A stretch of DNA of 24,787 nt from an uncultured Pedobacter sp. (GTDB lineage: Bacteria > Bacteroidota > Bacteroidia > Sphingobacteriales > Sphingobacteriaceae). The position numbers were made by a program, and so were the translations under genes. Location of the stretch: positions 1 through 24,787 of the forward strand of contig NZ_CAMLHF010000069.1 in NCBI RefSeq assembly GCF_946479715.1, in the 5' to 3' direction. This document shows positions 22,766 through 24,787 of this stretch, in pieces (within the stretch, counting starts at the first letter, position 1; each line of letters begins with the position of its first letter). Below the pieces are notes generated by a model. It searched no databases. It had not been told where the DNA came from and saw nothing but the letters and a program-made list of their open reading frames with translations.

Positions 22766-23500
22766 ATGAAAAAGCTAACCATAATAGTTACCGGTGCCTC
22801 ATCAGGAATCGGTAAAGAAATAGCCCGCCACTTTTTGGAAAATGGCGACAATGTAGTGATCAATTCATCAACCCCGGAAAAGCTGGAACTGGTTTACCAG
22901 GAGCTTGGTGGTGGCGATAACCTGGCCATGGTGGCAGGTAACGTAAAAGATAAAAGTACCGGTGAGCAGCTTTTGGCAGTAGCGCTTGAGAAATTTGGTG
23001 CGGTGGATGTGCTGGTAAACAATGCCGGTATATATGAAACTAAACCATTTCTGGAAGTGGATGAGGCTTATCTGGACCGCTTTTTAAATACCAACCTGAA
23101 GGGTACCTTTTTTACTACACAGGCGATTATTCCACAAATGTTGAAACAGCAGGGAGGGGTAGTGATCAATATTGGTACTCCGCTGGTAAACCATGCGCTT
23201 GGTGGTGGCCCATCAACCGCGCCAATGACTTCTAAGGGAGGGATACACGCGCTTACCCTCCAGCTTGCGGCAGAATTTGGGAAACATAACATCAGGGTGA
23301 ATACCGTTGCCCCGGGAGTGATCCGCACGCCTATGCATGGGGATGATGCGGATCAAAGTGCAGGATTGCATTTGCTTAACCGTGTTGGTGAGGTGGAAGA
23401 CATTGCACAAATGGTATATTTAGTTGCCAGAAGTAATTTTATAACCGGCGCAATTATCAATGTAGATGGTGGTATGGCTGCGGGGCATCATCTGAATTAA
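22766..23500 (+). CDS. Short-chain dehydrogenase/reductase-like protein without the catalytic Tyr
   Basis: A 244-residue Rossmann-fold protein of classical SDR length. Cofactor motif T-G-A-S-S-G-I-G (residues 9-16), N-N-A-G (85-88), N-T-N-L-K-G (108-113) and V-N-T-V-A-P-G are all present, as is the C-terminal F-I-T-G-A-I-I-N-V-D-G-G-M. The Y-x-x-x-K site is altered: Lys157 remains in M-T-S-K-G-G, but the tyrosine position is Pro153, and the usual serine about 13 residues before it is not evident (I-G-T-P-L). It probably binds NAD(P) but may not work as a normal reductase. It is the third gene of the YceI operon, 4 bases after the tautomerase. Confidence 0.9.
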   Translation: MKKLTIIVTGASSGIGKEIARHFLENGDNVVINSSTPEKLELVYQELGGGDNLAMVAGNVKDKSTGEQLLAVALEKFGAVDVLVNNAGIYETKPFLEVDEAYLDRFLNTNLKGTFFTTQAIIPQMLKQQGGVVINIGTPLVNHALGGGPSTAPMTSKGGIHALTLQLAAEFGKHNIRVNTVAPGVIRTPMHGDDADQSAGLHLLNRVGEVEDIAQMVYLVARSNFITGAIINVDGGMAAGHHLN

Positions 23501-23524
23501 TTAGACCTATAAAAACTAAAGAAA

Positions 23525-23905
23525 ATGAAAACTACTAAAGAAGATTCATTGGCAATTACCCAGGCACTGGAAGATTATTATTTTAAAGGGATTTATGAAG
23601 GTGATACGGATAAGCTGCGGAAGGTTTTAAACCCCGGTACTTTGTTGTTTGCCGATATAAAAGGGCAGCCTTATTTTAAAACGCTTGATGACTACCTTGA
23701 TGGTGTGGCCAACAGGCAAAGTCCGAAAGATTCTGGCAAACCTTTTAAGGGAACGGTGATATCGGTAGAGGTGATCAACACGATTGCTGTAGCCAAGGTG
23801 CATGTTAAAATGTATGAGTTCAATTATGACGAGCTGCTATCGTTCCATAAGATTGATAACCGCTGGATGATGGTGAACAAAATGTTTACGGACGTAAGCG
23901 TATAG
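23525..23905 (+). CDS. NTF2-like / lumazine-binding-family protein
   Basis: A 126-residue protein of the small alpha+beta barrel (NTF2/SnoaL) fold, with the pattern of the Lumazine_bd_2 subgroup: 'ITQALEDYYFKGIYEGDTDK' at the start, then L-x-D-Y-L-D-G-V and a final beta-sheet 'VINTIAVAKVHVKMYEFNYD' with F-H-K-I-D-N-R-W-M-M-V-N-K. There is no signal peptide. Such folds are used as small-ligand enzymes or binding proteins. It sits between the SDR (24 bases) and the Crp gene (44 bases), so it probably acts on the same small molecule; which one is not visible. Confidence 0.85.
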   Translation: MKTTKEDSLAITQALEDYYFKGIYEGDTDKLRKVLNPGTLLFADIKGQPYFKTLDDYLDGVANRQSPKDSGKPFKGTVISVEVINTIAVAKVHVKMYEFNYDELLSFHKIDNRWMMVNKMFTDVSV

Positions 23906-23949
23906 ATTTAAATCTTTAACTTTAGAGGGTACTATGAAATACAGCTGAT

Positions 23950-24528
23950 ATGCCATCGGAAGCCAAGGAAATTTTAAAAGCTCATATTGATAAATTGGTT
24001 GTTCTGACTGATGAGCAGTTTGATTATTTCTTCTCTCATTTTAAAATACTTAGCTTCAAAAAAGGGCAGGCCATTATAATGGAGGGCGATGAAGTAGATT
24101 GTGAATACTTTGTGGTTTCGGGTTGTTTAAAGGCTTTCTTTATCAACGATGACCTGAAAATGTTTATCCTGCAATTTGCTATGCCTACCTGGTGGGCTTC
24201 TGATTTTAACGCATTGTATAACCATACCAAGGCGACTATTAATGTGGACTGCATTAGCGATGCGGAAGTGCTTTGCCTGAGTAATAGTGACCGGGAAAAG
24301 CTGTGTAATGAGATCCATAAGGTAGAGCATTTTTTTAGGTGGCGCACCAACAGGGGCTATGTGGCGGTTCAGAAAAGGTTGTTGTCCTTTATGAATAATG
24401 ATGTGCGGTATAGGTATGAGGAGCTTTTGAAGTTGTATCCGGAGCTTTATAATATGGTGCCTAAGAAACTGATAGCTGCTTATTTGGGTGTTTCGAGAGA
24501 GACACTGAGCCGGTTGTACAATGATTAA
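23950..24528 (+). CDS. Crp/Fnr-family transcriptional regulator
   Basis: A 192-residue paralogue of the regulator at 17050-17613, alike over the full length: beta-roll (about 30-120, 'GQAIIMEGDEVDCEYFVVSG'), W-W-A-S-D-F...T-K-A-T in place of the cAMP-pocket signature, and the helix-turn-helix V-P-K-K-L-I-A-A-Y-L-G-V-S-R-E-T-L-S-R-L. The recognition-helix residues equal those of the paralogue and match the E. coli CRP residues that contact GTGA. It is the fifth gene of the operon that begins behind two GTGA-N6-TCAC sites, so autoregulation is likely. Effector is unknown; a redox or electrophile signal would fit the neighbours. Confidence 0.92.
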   Translation: MPSEAKEILKAHIDKLVVLTDEQFDYFFSHFKILSFKKGQAIIMEGDEVDCEYFVVSGCLKAFFINDDLKMFILQFAMPTWWASDFNALYNHTKATINVDCISDAEVLCLSNSDREKLCNEIHKVEHFFRWRTNRGYVAVQKRLLSFMNNDVRYRYEELLKLYPELYNMVPKKLIAAYLGVSRETLSRLYND

Positions 24529-24539
24529 TGAATTTTAAG

Positions 24540-24787
24540 ATGATGTGGTACGAAACAAGAGCATCGAAAATATTAGGGATTGATTATCCTATTTTACAAG
24601 GGCCATTTGGAGGGAATCTGTCTTCTGTAGCGCTGGTATCGACAGTGTCTAACGCCGGTGGGCTGGGTGGTTATGGGGCTTATACATTGAGTCCGCAAGA
24701 AATTATTGAGGTAGACCTGCAGATTAAGGCTGCAACGAATAAGCCTTACAATATCAATTTATGGGTTTCGGATACAGACGCCGTGGA
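24540..24787 (+). CDS. Nitronate monooxygenase (2-nitropropane dioxygenase-like), 5' part
   Basis: The first 82 codons of a gene cut by the window end. ATGs at 24540 and 24543 are both possible. The sequence 'ILGIDYPILQGPFGGNLSS' and V-S-N-A-G-G-L-G-G-Y-G-A-Y-T-L-S-P-Q-E-I is the typical FMN-binding TIM-barrel start of this family, followed by Y-N-I-N-L-W-V. These flavoenzymes oxidise alkyl nitronates or act as NADH:quinone reductases. It begins 11 bases after the Crp stop and so belongs to the YceI operon, extending the detoxification theme. Confidence 0.9.
   Translation, partial: MMWYETRASKILGIDYPILQGPFGGNLSSVALVSTVSNAGGLGGYGAYTLSPQEIIEVDLQIKAATNKPYNINLWVSDTDAV

Overview
The window looks like a chromosomal segment of a Bacteroidota bacterium, most probably Sphingobacteriaceae (Pedobacter-like). 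The reasons are a SusC/SusD pair, a DUF6266-type protein, OmpH and PorT-like envelope proteins, LytS/LytTR signalling, AT-rich DNA, starts without Shine-Dalgarno sequences, and several promoters of the Bacteroidota TAnnTTTG (-7 box) type. No rRNA, tRNA, CRISPR array or insertion sequence was seen.

Region 1 (1-8210, + strand) is a tight nutrient-uptake cluster: the 3' part of a SusC-type TonB-dependent transporter, its SusD lipoprotein, a secreted S9 prolyl-oligopeptidase-like enzyme with an intact Ser-Asp-His triad, a secreted thioredoxin-fold protein with a WCGPC site, and a small exported beta-rich protein. Protease and thioredoxin beside SusCD suggest a locus for peptides or proteins rather than glycans.

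Region 2 (8211-13800) is accessory in character: small unknown proteins, a short AraC-type regulator, an OmpH/Skp-like chaperone, an ORF6N-domain protein fused to a phospholipase-D-like half domain, a Crp-like protein, a DUF6266-type protein and two hypotheticals. It holds two repeat families. One is a 17-bp palindromic core, GGTCRYAATYTGYGACC, present four times in 1.2 kb, once inside the ORF6N gene. The other is a 32-bp dispersed repeat at 11131 and, inverted, at 13195, with a 19-bp-period minisatellite.

Region 3 (13870-16563) encodes a LytS-type histidine kinase overlapping a LytTR response regulator, then a PorT-like outer-membrane beta-barrel protein.

Region 4 (16565-21714) has RidA-like and Crp/Fnr genes on the minus strand, a RelA/SpoT-domain (p)ppGpp synthetase behind a long hairpin, a secreted 554-residue unknown protein coupled to a DUF2185/Imm33-like protein, and a small minus-strand unknown.

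Region 5 (21893-24787) is one plus-strand operon: cytoplasmic YceI-like protein, 4-oxalocrotonate tautomerase, atypical SDR, lumazine-binding/NTF2-like protein, a second Crp/Fnr regulator, and the start of a nitronate monooxygenase. It looks like a detoxification or redox-stress operon.

The strongest new observation links regions 4 and 5. Both the RidA-like gene and the YceI operon have paired GTGA-N6-TCAC-type operators. In both, the proximal operator centre lies exactly 37.5 bp upstream of the last G of a TTTG -7 box. The two Crp paralogues carry an R-E-T-L-S-R recognition helix like that by which E. coli CRP reads GTGA. A shared Crp/Fnr regulon with class II-like geometry is therefore predicted. 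The second main observation is the palindrome family whose core is embedded in the ORF6N coding sequence.
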